Assembly (NCBI GenBank): GCA_965226805.1
Contig: CBDDDW010000008.1
Coordinates: forward strand, 1-38,559
Reading direction: 5' to 3'
Origin: CBDDDW01 sp965226805
GTDB taxonomy: Bacteria; Chloroflexota; Dehalococcoidia; Lucifugimonadales; JAGWBF01
Length of the DNA stretch: 38,559 nt
Below, one piece after another: positions 19,501 through 26,488 of the stretch (position 1 is the first letter of the stretch; each line of letters begins with the position of its first letter). The translations under genes were made by a program, and so were the position numbers. The notes beneath the pieces are model-generated. The model was not told the DNA's origin and searched no databases. It saw nothing but the letters and a program-made list of their open reading frames with translations.

Positions 19501-20350
19501 CTGGGCGTAGTCGCCGATAGAACTCGATGCGGGCATTCGCGATCTTCTTGACCTTCGCCAGGTCGTACTCCTCATCAGGCAGGAGTTCCCGCCAGAGGGC
19601 CTTCAGATCGTCCTCCCTGAACTGCACTTCTCGTTGGTCCTGAATGGGATCTCTATCGATAGTCGCATTCATGTAGCGATGTACGTCATGGTTATCAACG
19701 TCTTGGAAGATTTCCAAGAGCTCCTCATCTGTGGCTATGCCAATCGCCCTGAGGAAGGTGGCGGCAGAGACTTTCCGCTTTCGGTCCACCTTCACCGAGA
19801 GGACGTCTTTCGAACTGGTCTCGAACTCCAGCCAGGCGCCTCGGGAAGGAATCAGCTTGGCGTGACACAGGTCCCTGTTGCTGGCTATGTCCTTATCCAG
19901 TACGAAGTAGGCGCCGGGGGAACGCACCAGCTGGCTGACCACGACCCGCTCGGCGCCGTTCACGATAAAGGTGCCATTGACGGTCATCAAGGGTAGGTCC
20001 CCCATGAAGATCTCCTGCTCCTTTATCTCGCCCGTCTCCTTCATGACGAGGCGGGTCCTGACGTAAAGCGGAGCGGCATAGGTGATCTCCTTGATCTTGC
20101 ACTCCTCGGGTGGGTACTTCGGATCTCGGAAGTAATGGTCCAAGAAATGCAGTTCGTACTTGTTACGTGTGTAGTCCTGGACCGGGGAAATCTCATGGTA
20201 GACTTCAGCCAGCCCTTCCCGGTGGAAAACCTCGAACGACTGAATCTGACTTTGAATCAGATTGGGGACGTCCATAACTTCGGGGATTCGGGCGTAGGAC
20301 TTGTGTTCGGCGAGAGGCGCAGAGTTACCCTGGGACACAGACACTACCAT
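16592..20350 (-). CDS. rpoB: DNA-directed RNA polymerase beta subunit
   Basis: This is the 1252-residue catalytic beta subunit of RNA polymerase. Features seen in order are the N-terminal lobe ([16 protein letters not shown]), the rifampicin-pocket region ([20 protein letters not shown], then LSALGPGGL) and [36 protein letters not shown] and the C-terminal clamp-contact block [20 protein letters not shown] close the protein. The residues classically mutated in rifampicin resistance (D of FMDQ, H of THKRR, S of LSALG) have the susceptible form. ATG 20350 is preceded by GAGGAG nine bases upstream. rpoC follows after 26 bases. rplJL is not directly upstream, so a promoter in the 250-base gap before plsY must serve rpoBC. 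Confidence 0.98.
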   Translation of the reverse strand: [1252 protein letters not shown]

Positions 20351-20473
20351 ATTATTACTCTCCTCAAGGAAAAGGGACGTTTAGTGGCCAAGCAACGGGC
20401 GAAGAAACGCTAAGGACTCGCCGGCTGGGGAGGGGACGTGATGAGTAGTCCACTGAGGCATGTGCAACCTACA

Positions 20474-20501
20474 ACTGTATCAGACTATTTCCAGTTGTCA
20501 A
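20474..20501 (-). promoter_or_regulatory. Sigma70-type promoter for rpoBC-pyrD
   Basis: On the minus strand TTGACA (20501-20496) and TACAGT (20479-20474) are separated by 16 bases. Transcription would start near 20467, leaving a leader of about 117 bases before the rpoB SD. It lies in the shared gap with the divergent plsY. No attenuator hairpin was evident in the leader. Confidence 0.6.
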
Positions 20502-20599
20502 GGGTATTCACACGAATCTTGAGGGCAGTAAAATGAACGAAAGGTTTTTGGAAACGCCGACTCTCGCCGAAGGAAGGACACACAGGTAGAGACGAGCCG

Positions 20600-21214
20600 A
20601 TGGAAACCCTCCCGTTTTTCCTCAGCGCCATATTCGGGTATACGTTGGGCTCAGTGCCCACAGCCTATCTGGTCGCGCGCCTTGCCAGGGGAATCGATAT
20701 CAGAGCGGTGGGCAGCGGAAACGTCGGAGCGCTAAACACCTTCCACCAGGTGGGACCTCAGGCAGCGGCCGCCGTCTTTGTTGCGGACACACTGAAGGGC
20801 GCGGCCGCCATTCTCATTTCCATAGCCATAACCGACTCCCCCTGGGTCTGCGTATACGGCGCCCTCGGAGTTGTGGCGGGGCACAACTGGCCCATGTTTT
20901 TCAGGTTCCGGGGGGGCAAGGGCGCTGCCACGGTGCTTGGCGTTTCGCTGGCGGTACAGCCCTTGCTAACGGCGGCGGCCCTGGCCGTCGCCCTGCTGGT
21001 GGCGCTGCGGACACGTAACATCGTCCTGGCGTCTGCCTTTGGCTTTGTTACCCTGAATATCCTGGTCGTAGCCACGCGCCAGGGGTGGGTGCAAGTCCTT
21101 CTTTGCCTGGTGCTAACGGCCGTAGTTGTGGCAACCTACTTCGCCCGTTCCTGGAGTCAGACCGTTGCCCTGGTCCGCAGGGGCCACTGGCTGGACCTGT
21201 TCTCCTTCGAGTGA
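20600..21214 (+). CDS. plsY: Glycerol-3-phosphate acyltransferase PlsY
   Basis: PlsY transfers the acyl group from acyl-phosphate to glycerol-3-phosphate, the first step of membrane phospholipid synthesis. The 204-residue integral membrane protein has the three conserved cytosolic motifs: GSVPTAYLVARL near residue 16, GSGNVGALNT (usual form GSGNIGATN) and GHNWPMFFRFRGGKGAAT near residues 95-112. The DTLKG segment after the second helix is also present. Five or more hydrophobic helices are visible and the length is typical. The start is ATG 20600, with a modest GAG-containing SD. It is divergent from rpoB and convergent with the beta-propeller gene. It could be one of several PlsY paralogues common in this phylum. 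Confidence 0.93.
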   Translation: METLPFFLSAIFGYTLGSVPTAYLVARLARGIDIRAVGSGNVGALNTFHQVGPQAAAAVFVADTLKGAAAILISIAITDSPWVCVYGALGVVAGHNWPMFFRFRGGKGAATVLGVSLAVQPLLTAAALAVALLVALRTRNIVLASAFGFVTLNILVVATRQGWVQVLLCLVLTAVVVATYFARSWSQTVALVRRGHWLDLFSFE

Positions 21215-21225
21215 AGCGAGAATAT

Positions 21226-21248
21226 CGATCATCCGCCGATCGCTTTTT
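21226..21248 (+). terminator. Possible intrinsic terminator after plsY
   Basis: The 5-bp stem CGATC/GATCG with loop ATCCGCC is followed by C and five Ts. It starts 12 bases after the plsY stop, between convergent genes. The short stem makes it only moderately convincing. Confidence 0.45.
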
Positions 21249-21310
21249 CAGAGAAGAGCACCGGGCGGACTGCTGGGGCCCCCGGGATTTTCCAACGGGA
21301 GGCGGCTTGG

Positions 21311-22623
21311 CTAGGGCGTAACCACACTGCGTGTCCAGGACGGCCAGCTGTCCTCGGCGGGGTTGTTTGTGATGCGCCTCTCATTCGAGCCGTCGGCGCC
21401 CACAATGTATATCTCGAGGTTGCCGTCCCTGTCGGAAGCAAAGGCAATCTCGCTTCCATCGGGGGACCAGGCAGGGAAATCCCCGGTCCCGGCGGAGACG
21501 CGTGCCTGGTTGGAGCCGTCGGCATTCATCACGTAAATGCCCGTGTTGCCGTCCCTGTCAGAGGAGAAGGCTATCCTGCCTCCATCGGGGGACCAATCGG
21601 GATGCTTGTCCATAGCAGGGTTATCGGTCAGCCGTGTCTCGCTGGAGCGGTCTGCGCTAACTACATAGATATCCCAGTTGCCATCCAAAAGCTGGCGGGC
21701 AAAGGCGACTCTATTGCCATCAGGCGACCAGGCAGAAGACTCATCAGGACGACCATTGGAGGTGAGGTTCATCCTGTTCCCACCGTTAGTTGCGAAGACG
21801 ATTTCTGTGTCGGCGCCGTCGCTAGTGACCCGGGTCCAAGCGATCCTGCTGCCCTCCGGCGACCAGGCTGCGTGGTCATCATAATAGGGCCAGAACGTCA
21901 TATTGGTCTGGCCGGAGCCGTCTCCGGTCATCACGTATATGTCGCTGTTTCCATCTCGCATGGAGCTGAACGCGATCCTGTGCCCGTCCGGGGACCAGTC
22001 AGCGTGGCGATCGTCGGCGGCATTGGTGGTTAGGCGGGTCTGGTTGGAACCGTCAGCATTCATCACGTATATCTCAAGGTTGCCGTCCCTACCCGAATGG
22101 AACGCTATGCGACCGGGGCCTGCCGGGGCTTGACCCGCATCGGTGGCTCTGAAGATGATGGTGCTTGTTTTGTCGCCTGAGGTCGGCGGTCGCAGCGCAA
22201 GCCCCAGCAGGCCGGTCGTTATGTCTCCCGAAATGCCCTGGGGCTGCAGAAAGAAAGCGTTGCTCGGCGCGTCCCGGAGTTCGCCGTGTGTAGGCCCAAA
22301 CAACGGGAGGACGTCGTCCCTCAAATCACCGGTCACGATAATCTGCAGGACAGTCTGCGAGTGGTTCTTTACGACAACGGGATGCGTCGGTATAGGCGCG
22401 TTTCCGAAGAAGTCCAGGGTGGTGACGCCGAAGTCGATCACGTCGACCGGCGTGACGCCGTCCGCTTCGTAGACTTCGATGGGCGCGTCGCCGCTGATGA
22501 GGACGGTCCACGTGGCTGTAAGAGGCCTATCGAACACCACATGTGCGGCATACGCACGCCGGCAGCCAGCAACGCGGTCACCAGTACCACAGGCAACGCC
22601 TTGAGTGTCAATACTCGCTTCAT
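21311..22623 (-). pseudogene. Secreted TolB-like beta-propeller (PD40) protein with a frameshifted signal peptide
   Basis: From ATG 22623 a signal peptide reads MKRVLTLKALPVVLVTALLA. One base appears to be missing near 22555-22560. Restoring it gives AAGVAYAAHVVFDRP, with a proper A-x-A cleavage site joined to the rest of the protein. The following 130 residues resemble a beta-sandwich of the choice-of-anchor type (DFGVTTLDFFGNAP). Then six PD40 repeats form a propeller, each with the pattern W-S-P-D-G-x-x-I-A-F, D-G-N-x-x-I-Y-V-M and N-A-D-G-S-N. Such proteins are exported and may bind partners or polysaccharide. No enzymatic residues are evident. The indel could be a sequencing error, in which case the gene is intact. 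It converges on plsY. Confidence 0.75.
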
Positions 22624-22897
22624 GGGTTAGAGGTCCATCCCTGCCCGCCCTGATGCTTCTTATGATAGCTCTATCTGAACTTCGAGCACAACAACAATAC
22701 CGGGATTGACGATAGGGGACGACACTGGAACGTGCCGCACGGCTAGAAACTTGGCTGTCGATGTGGTCGTCTGGAACATTATCCCGAACTCACTCATTGT
22801 AGCAAGGTTTGCGAGCTCGTTCAGCACCACAGTGCCGGTCCGCTTTTTCTCAGTCCGTGGACTACCATACTGCCAGCTTCCCGGCTGAAGGGTGTGC
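22624..22897. other. Gap upstream of thrS
   Basis: About 270 bases between the divergent beta-propeller gene and thrS. I looked for a T-box leader (the AGGGTGG-type antiterminator sequence or a specifier hairpin) and saw none. Only the -10 element at its right end is recognisable. Confidence 0.4.
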
Positions 22898-22903
22898 TAT
22901 ACT
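22898..22903 (+). promoter_or_regulatory. Extended -10 element of the thrS promoter
   Basis: TGC TATACT has the TG-n extended -10 form, with no good -35 box 17 bases upstream. The start point would fall near 22910, leaving a leader of about 18 bases. This excludes the in-frame start at 22892 and supports ATG 22928. Confidence 0.5.
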
Positions 22904-22927
22904 TGGATTTCGAAGCCGAGGAAGGGC

Positions 22928-24700
22928 ATGGCAAGAGGAAGAAGTCCAAGTAAAGAGCGGGACCAGGAGCTGGTCGCATTGCGCCAGCGGATACGCCATT
23001 CTGCGGCTCACGTCATGGCCGACGCGGTGCTCAAGATATTCCCCGAGGCCAAGATAGGTATCGGCCCACCAACCGAGGAGGGGTTCTATTACGATTTCCA
23101 AATCTCAAGGCCGTTCACTCCCGAAGACCTGGAGAGCATCGAAGCAATAATGAGTACCAGGATCTCAGGGAATACACCCTTCCACAAAGAGGATATCCCA
23201 CGAGCCGGCGCCAGAGACCTATTTCACGATCAGCCATACAAACTCGAGCTGATCGATGAGATCCCGCCGGACGAGACAATAAGTCTTTATCACCATGGCG
23301 ACGAGCACGGGGGGTTCACGGACCTGTGCATGGGTCCCCACGCAGACTCGACAGGCGATATCCCGGCCTTCAAGCTTTTGACCGTGGCCGGGGCCTACTG
23401 GCGCGGGGATGAAAAGCGGCCCATGCTCCAGCGGATCTACGGCACCGCCTTCGAGAACGCCACAGCGCTGGAAGAGCACCTGAAAATGCTGGAGGAGGCC
23501 GAGAAAAGGGACCACCGGCGGCTGGGACGCCAGCTCGACCTCTTTAGCGTCCACGAGGAAGTGGGACCGGGCCTCGTCATCTGGCACCCCAAGGGCGGTC
23601 GCATTCGGACCGTCATCGAAGACTACTGGCAGGAGCTTCACTACAGGCACAACTACGAGGTGGTCTTCTCGCCTCATATAGGGCGTTCCCGGCTCTGGAA
23701 GACCAGCGGCCACCTTGACTTTTACAGCGAGAGCATGTACTCGCCCATGGACGTGGAAGGCCAGGAGTACTACATCAAGCCCATGAACTGCCCTTTCCAC
23801 ATCATGATCTACCGCTCGGCACTGCGGAGCTACCGGGAGCTTCCGATCCGATACGCCGAGCTGGGCACAGTCTATCGCTACGAGCGGAGCGGGGTACTCC
23901 ACGGGCTAATGAGAGTAAGGGGCTTTACCCAGGACGATGCCCACATATTCTGCCGGCCGGAGCAGGTGGAGGATGAGGTGTTGGGGGTGCTGGACCTGAC
24001 TTTCGAGATGCTCGACACTTTCGGCTTTAACGACTACGAAATCTCCCTATCCACTCGCCCGGACAAATTCGTGGGTGAGCCAGCTATGTGGGAGCATGCG
24101 GCCGGCTCCCTGGCCAGGGCTCTAGAGGCCCAGGACCTGGACTACAACATAGACGAAGGTGGCGGAGCTTTCTACGGTCCCAAAATAGACGTAAAGATAA
24201 GGGACGCTCTGGGGAGGTCCTGGCAGTGTACGACGGTCCAGTTCGACTTCAATCTCCCGGAGCGCTTTGACCTCACCTTCCAGGCTTCTGACGGCAGCCA
24301 TCAACGGCCCTATATGGTACACAGGGCCATCATGGGCTCGATGGAGCGGTTCCTGGGCGTGCTGATAGAACACTATGGCGGCGCCTTTCCACTGTGGCTT
24401 GCTCCGGTGCAGGTCGTAATCATCCCGATTGCCGACCGCCATTCGGATTACGCTCAGCGGGTCGCCGGAGCGTTGAAAGAGCAGGGTTTTAGAGCAGAGG
24501 TGGACTCCAGAGGGGAGCGGATGAACTTGAAGATACGAGACGCTCAACTCAAGAAAGTGCCTTACATGTTAGTCGTGGGCGACGGGGAGATGGGGAATGA
24601 CACGGTCTCGGTGAGGCTTAGGACCGAAGAGAACCTTGGCCCGATACCACTTCCAGAGCTATTGGGCCGGCTCCATCAAGAGGTCCGTGAGCGGGGCTAG
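22928..24700 (+). CDS. thrS: Threonyl-tRNA synthetase lacking the TGS domain
   Basis: ThrRS attaches threonine to tRNA-Thr. ATG 22928 follows GAGG and a plausible -10, giving 590 residues. The protein begins directly with the editing domain. The zinc-like editing site residues are in RHSAAHVMADAV (H-x3-H) and TDLCMGPH. The class II core carries motif 2 (ERSGVLHGLMRVRGFTQDD) and motif 3 (VHRAIMGSMERFLGVL). The active-site zinc ligands are C of MNCPFH, H of DDAHIFC and H of MVHR. The C-terminal anticodon-binding domain begins at PVQVVIIPIADRH. The usual N-terminal ubiquitin-like TGS domain of about 60 residues is missing, and the sequence upstream of the start does not encode one. infC follows after 114 bases from its own promoter. 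Confidence 0.96.
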   Translation: MARGRSPSKERDQELVALRQRIRHSAAHVMADAVLKIFPEAKIGIGPPTEEGFYYDFQISRPFTPEDLESIEAIMSTRISGNTPFHKEDIPRAGARDLFHDQPYKLELIDEIPPDETISLYHHGDEHGGFTDLCMGPHADSTGDIPAFKLLTVAGAYWRGDEKRPMLQRIYGTAFENATALEEHLKMLEEAEKRDHRRLGRQLDLFSVHEEVGPGLVIWHPKGGRIRTVIEDYWQELHYRHNYEVVFSPHIGRSRLWKTSGHLDFYSESMYSPMDVEGQEYYIKPMNCPFHIMIYRSALRSYRELPIRYAELGTVYRYERSGVLHGLMRVRGFTQDDAHIFCRPEQVEDEVLGVLDLTFEMLDTFGFNDYEISLSTRPDKFVGEPAMWEHAAGSLARALEAQDLDYNIDEGGGAFYGPKIDVKIRDALGRSWQCTTVQFDFNLPERFDLTFQASDGSHQRPYMVHRAIMGSMERFLGVLIEHYGGAFPLWLAPVQVVIIPIADRHSDYAQRVAGALKEQGFRAEVDSRGERMNLKIRDAQLKKVPYMLVVGDGEMGNDTVSVRLRTEENLGPIPLPELLGRLHQEVRERG

Positions 24701-24725
24701 CCGCCCAAATACACTTGAAACCCAA

Positions 24726-24754
24726 TTGACTTGGATTTACGCCTATGGTATATT
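24726..24754 (+). promoter_or_regulatory. Sigma70 promoter of infC-rpmI-rplT
   Basis: TTGACT (24726-24731) and TATATT (24749-24754) are separated by exactly 17 bases. Transcription would start near 24761, about 54 bases before the infC start. This lets the translation operon be transcribed apart from thrS. Confidence 0.75.
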
Positions 24755-24814
24755 CGAGCATGATCTTGTTCTCAAATTCAATCAAAGCTGTGAACACCCC
24801 CGTAGGAGGCGGGC

Positions 24815-25861
24815 ATAGCTAAGGAATATCGGGCAAACGAGAGGATCCGTGCACCGGAGGTCCTGGTAATCTTCGAGGGAGAGCGGCTGGGCACGATGTC
24901 TGTGCCCGAGGCGCTGGTCCTAGCGAGGGACCGCGGACTGGACCTGGTTGAAGTGGCGCCCAACGAGGCACCACCGGTCTGCCGCATTCTCGATTACGGG
25001 AGACTCCGTTACCTCTACTCCAAGAAAGAGCGCGAGGCCAAGAAGTCCCAGAAGAACACTGCTCTGCGAGAAGTCCGATTTCGTCCTAAAATCGGAAGGC
25101 ACGACTTCTCAAGCAAGGTGCGCAAGGTCCGGGAGCTACTGGGCGGCGGATCCAAGGTCAAGGTGGCGGTCGTCTTCCGCGGCCGCGAGGTCACTCATCC
25201 GGAACTGGGCGTGACGCTCCTCAAGCGCGTAGCCGACGAAGTGCAAGACGGCTCTCGTCTAGAGAAACCCCCGGGGATGGAAGGCAGATCGATCTCCATC
25301 GTATTAGTCCCATCAAACAAGAAGACAGAAAAGAAAGTAGCAGTCGAGAACGCCCAAACTGAAGGCACTAAGGCAGAACAGAAAGTAGCAGTCGAGAATG
25401 CCCAAACTGAAGACAAGAAGGCAGAAAAGAAGGTAGCAGTCGAGAATGCCCAAACTGAAGACAAGAAGGCAGAAAAGAAGGTAGCAGTCGGGACTTCCCA
25501 AACTGAAGACAAAAAGGCAGAAAAGAAGGTAGCAGTCGGGACTTCCCAAACTGAAGACAAAAAGGCAGAAAAGAAGGTAGCAGTCGGGACTTCCCAAACT
25601 GAAGACAAAAAGGCAGAAAAGAAGGTAGCAGTCGGGACTTCCCAAACTGAAGACAAAAAAGCAGCAAAGAAAGTAGCAGTCGGGACTTCCCAAACCGAAG
25701 ACAAAAAAGCAGCAAAGAAAGTAGCAGTCGGGACTTCCCAAACCGAAGACAAAAAGGCAGCAAAGAAGGTAGCAGTCGGGACTTCCCAAACTGAAGGCAA
25801 AAAGGCAGAAAAGAAGGTAGCAGTCGAGAATGCCCAAACTGAAGACTCACAAGGGAGCTAA
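24815..25861 (+). CDS. infC: Translation initiation factor IF-3 with an AUA start and a repeat-rich tail
   Basis: IF-3 binds the 30S subunit and checks the start codon. The conserved N-terminal block is encoded from ATA 24815 (AKEYRANERIRAPEVLVI). A stop TAG at 24803-24805 lies in frame just upstream, and no ATG, GTG or TTG occurs in frame before ATG 24896, which would remove this block. A perfect AGGAGG ends five bases before the ATA. Non-AUG starts in infC are known (AUU in E. coli) and give autoregulation, because IF-3 rejects them. The N-domain, the linker (KKEREAKKSQK) and the C-domain (RPKIGRHDFSSKVRKVRELL) are complete to about residue 168. A 176-residue Lys/Glu/Ala-rich tail of eleven 16-residue repeats follows. 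It overlaps the rpmI start by 32 bases. Confidence 0.93.
   Translation: MAKEYRANERIRAPEVLVIFEGERLGTMSVPEALVLARDRGLDLVEVAPNEAPPVCRILDYGRLRYLYSKKEREAKKSQKNTALREVRFRPKIGRHDFSSKVRKVRELLGGGSKVKVAVVFRGREVTHPELGVTLLKRVADEVQDGSRLEKPPGMEGRSISIVLVPSNKKTEKKVAVENAQTEGTKAEQKVAVENAQTEDKKAEKKVAVENAQTEDKKAEKKVAVGTSQTEDKKAEKKVAVGTSQTEDKKAEKKVAVGTSQTEDKKAEKKVAVGTSQTEDKKAAKKVAVGTSQTEDKKAAKKVAVGTSQTEDKKAAKKVAVGTSQTEGKKAEKKVAVENAQTEDSQGS
25322..25849 (+). repeat. Eleven tandem 48-bp repeats (minisatellite) in infC, the last containing the rpmI start
   Basis: Eleven contiguous copies without spacers encode the 16-residue unit K-A-E-K-K-V-A-V-(G/E)-(T/N)-(S/A)-Q-T-E-D-K. Copies 1-3 and 11 have the ENA form and copies 4-10 the GTS form. 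Copies 8-10 have KAA instead of KAE. Near-identical neighbours suggest recent unequal exchange or slippage. In copies 2, 3 and 11 the DNA reads ATGCCCAAACTGAAGAC. In copy 11 this is the true rpmI start at 25830. Confidence 0.95.
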
Positions 25862-26030
25862 GGCCCGTTTCCACGTGACCGGCACCGGAAAGCTCCTGCG
25901 GCGCAAGAGGATGAGCAGCCACCTCCGGCGCAAGAAGCCGAAGAAGGTGCGCCGCACGTATATCGGTAAGATCGCCGTTCACAGCAGCGATGTCCCGCGC
26001 ATCAAGCGGCTCATACCCCACGACCTTTAA
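25830..26030 (+). CDS. rpmI: 50S ribosomal protein L35
   Basis: This 66-residue basic protein of the large subunit begins MPKLKTHKGAKARFHVTGTG and continues KLLRRKRMSSHLRRKK, the standard L35 pattern. Its ATG lies inside the last infC repeat, 32 bases before the infC stop. It is in another frame and has only a weak SD (GAAGG about 13 bases upstream). Expression therefore probably depends on translational coupling to infC, as known for this operon in E. coli. rplT follows after 27 bases. Confidence 0.96.
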   Translation: MPKLKTHKGAKARFHVTGTGKLLRRKRMSSHLRRKKPKKVRRTYIGKIAVHSSDVPRIKRLIPHDL

Positions 26031-26057
26031 GGGCATCGACAGCCCAGGAGCGCCATC

Positions 26058-26417
26058 TTGGCAAGAGTAAAACGGGGCGTCACCAAGCGCCGCCGCCATA
26101 AGAAAATACTCCTTCTGGCCCGAGGGTATCGCGAGTCGTCTCACCGTAGCTACAAGTGGGCGAAAGAGGCGCTGATCCACGCGTGGAGCCACGCCTACCG
26201 TCACCGCCGGGAGCGAAAGGGAGACTTCCGCAGGCTCTGGATCGTGCGAATAGGCGCGGCGGCCAGGCTGTCTGGACTCACCTACAGCCAGTTCATTCAC
26301 GGGCTGAAGGTGGCCAGCATAGACATCGACAGGAAAATCCTTGCGGACATAGCTGCCCGGGACCCTCAAGGATTTGAGAGTCTCGTCGCAGTCGCTAAGG
26401 AGCATGTGGCAACGTAG
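26058..26417 (+). CDS. rplT: 50S ribosomal protein L20
   Basis: The 119-residue L20 is an early assembly protein of the large subunit that binds 23S rRNA domain I. The long basic N-terminal extension (ARVKRGVTKRRRHKKILLLA) and the C-terminal helical part (LTYSQFIHGLKVASIDIDRK) are typical, as is the length. The start is TTG 26058, with AGGAG seven bases upstream. In other bacteria L20 represses its own operon by binding the mRNA upstream of rpmI. The repeats now occupy that region, so a classical site may be disturbed. The gene ends 17 bases before a strong terminator. Confidence 0.96.
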   Translation: MARVKRGVTKRRRHKKILLLARGYRESSHRSYKWAKEALIHAWSHAYRHRRERKGDFRRLWIVRIGAAARLSGLTYSQFIHGLKVASIDIDRKILADIAARDPQGFESLVAVAKEHVAT

Positions 26418-26434
26418 GGATCCACCCCGCGGTC

Positions 26435-26472
26435 AAAAGGAGAAGGGCGCCTCTGGGCGCCCTTCTCCTTTT
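26435..26472. terminator. Strong hairpin terminator between rplT and the oxidase cluster
   Basis: A perfect 17-bp stem (arms 26435-26451 and 26456-26472) with loop TCTG has A-rich 5' and T-rich 3' ends (AAAAGG ... CCTTTT). It starts 17 bases after the rplT stop and ends 16 bases before the sco stop on the other strand. Its symmetry suits termination from both sides. Confidence 0.9.
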
Positions 26473-26488
26473 CCTCTAAGACACTCCG

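Noticed and set aside
22624..22927. T-box riboswitch upstream of thrS
   Set aside because: No T-box sequence or specifier hairpin was seen, and the likely start point leaves only an 18-base leader.
25322..25849. Tandem repeats as a possible CRISPR array
   Set aside because: The copies are contiguous, without spacers, are in frame with infC and encode protein repeats.
25195..26405. Long antisense reading frames across infC, including one of 345 codons
   Set aside because: The 48-bp repeat has a length divisible by three, so any frame free of stops in one unit stays open throughout. They have no SD and no family resemblance.
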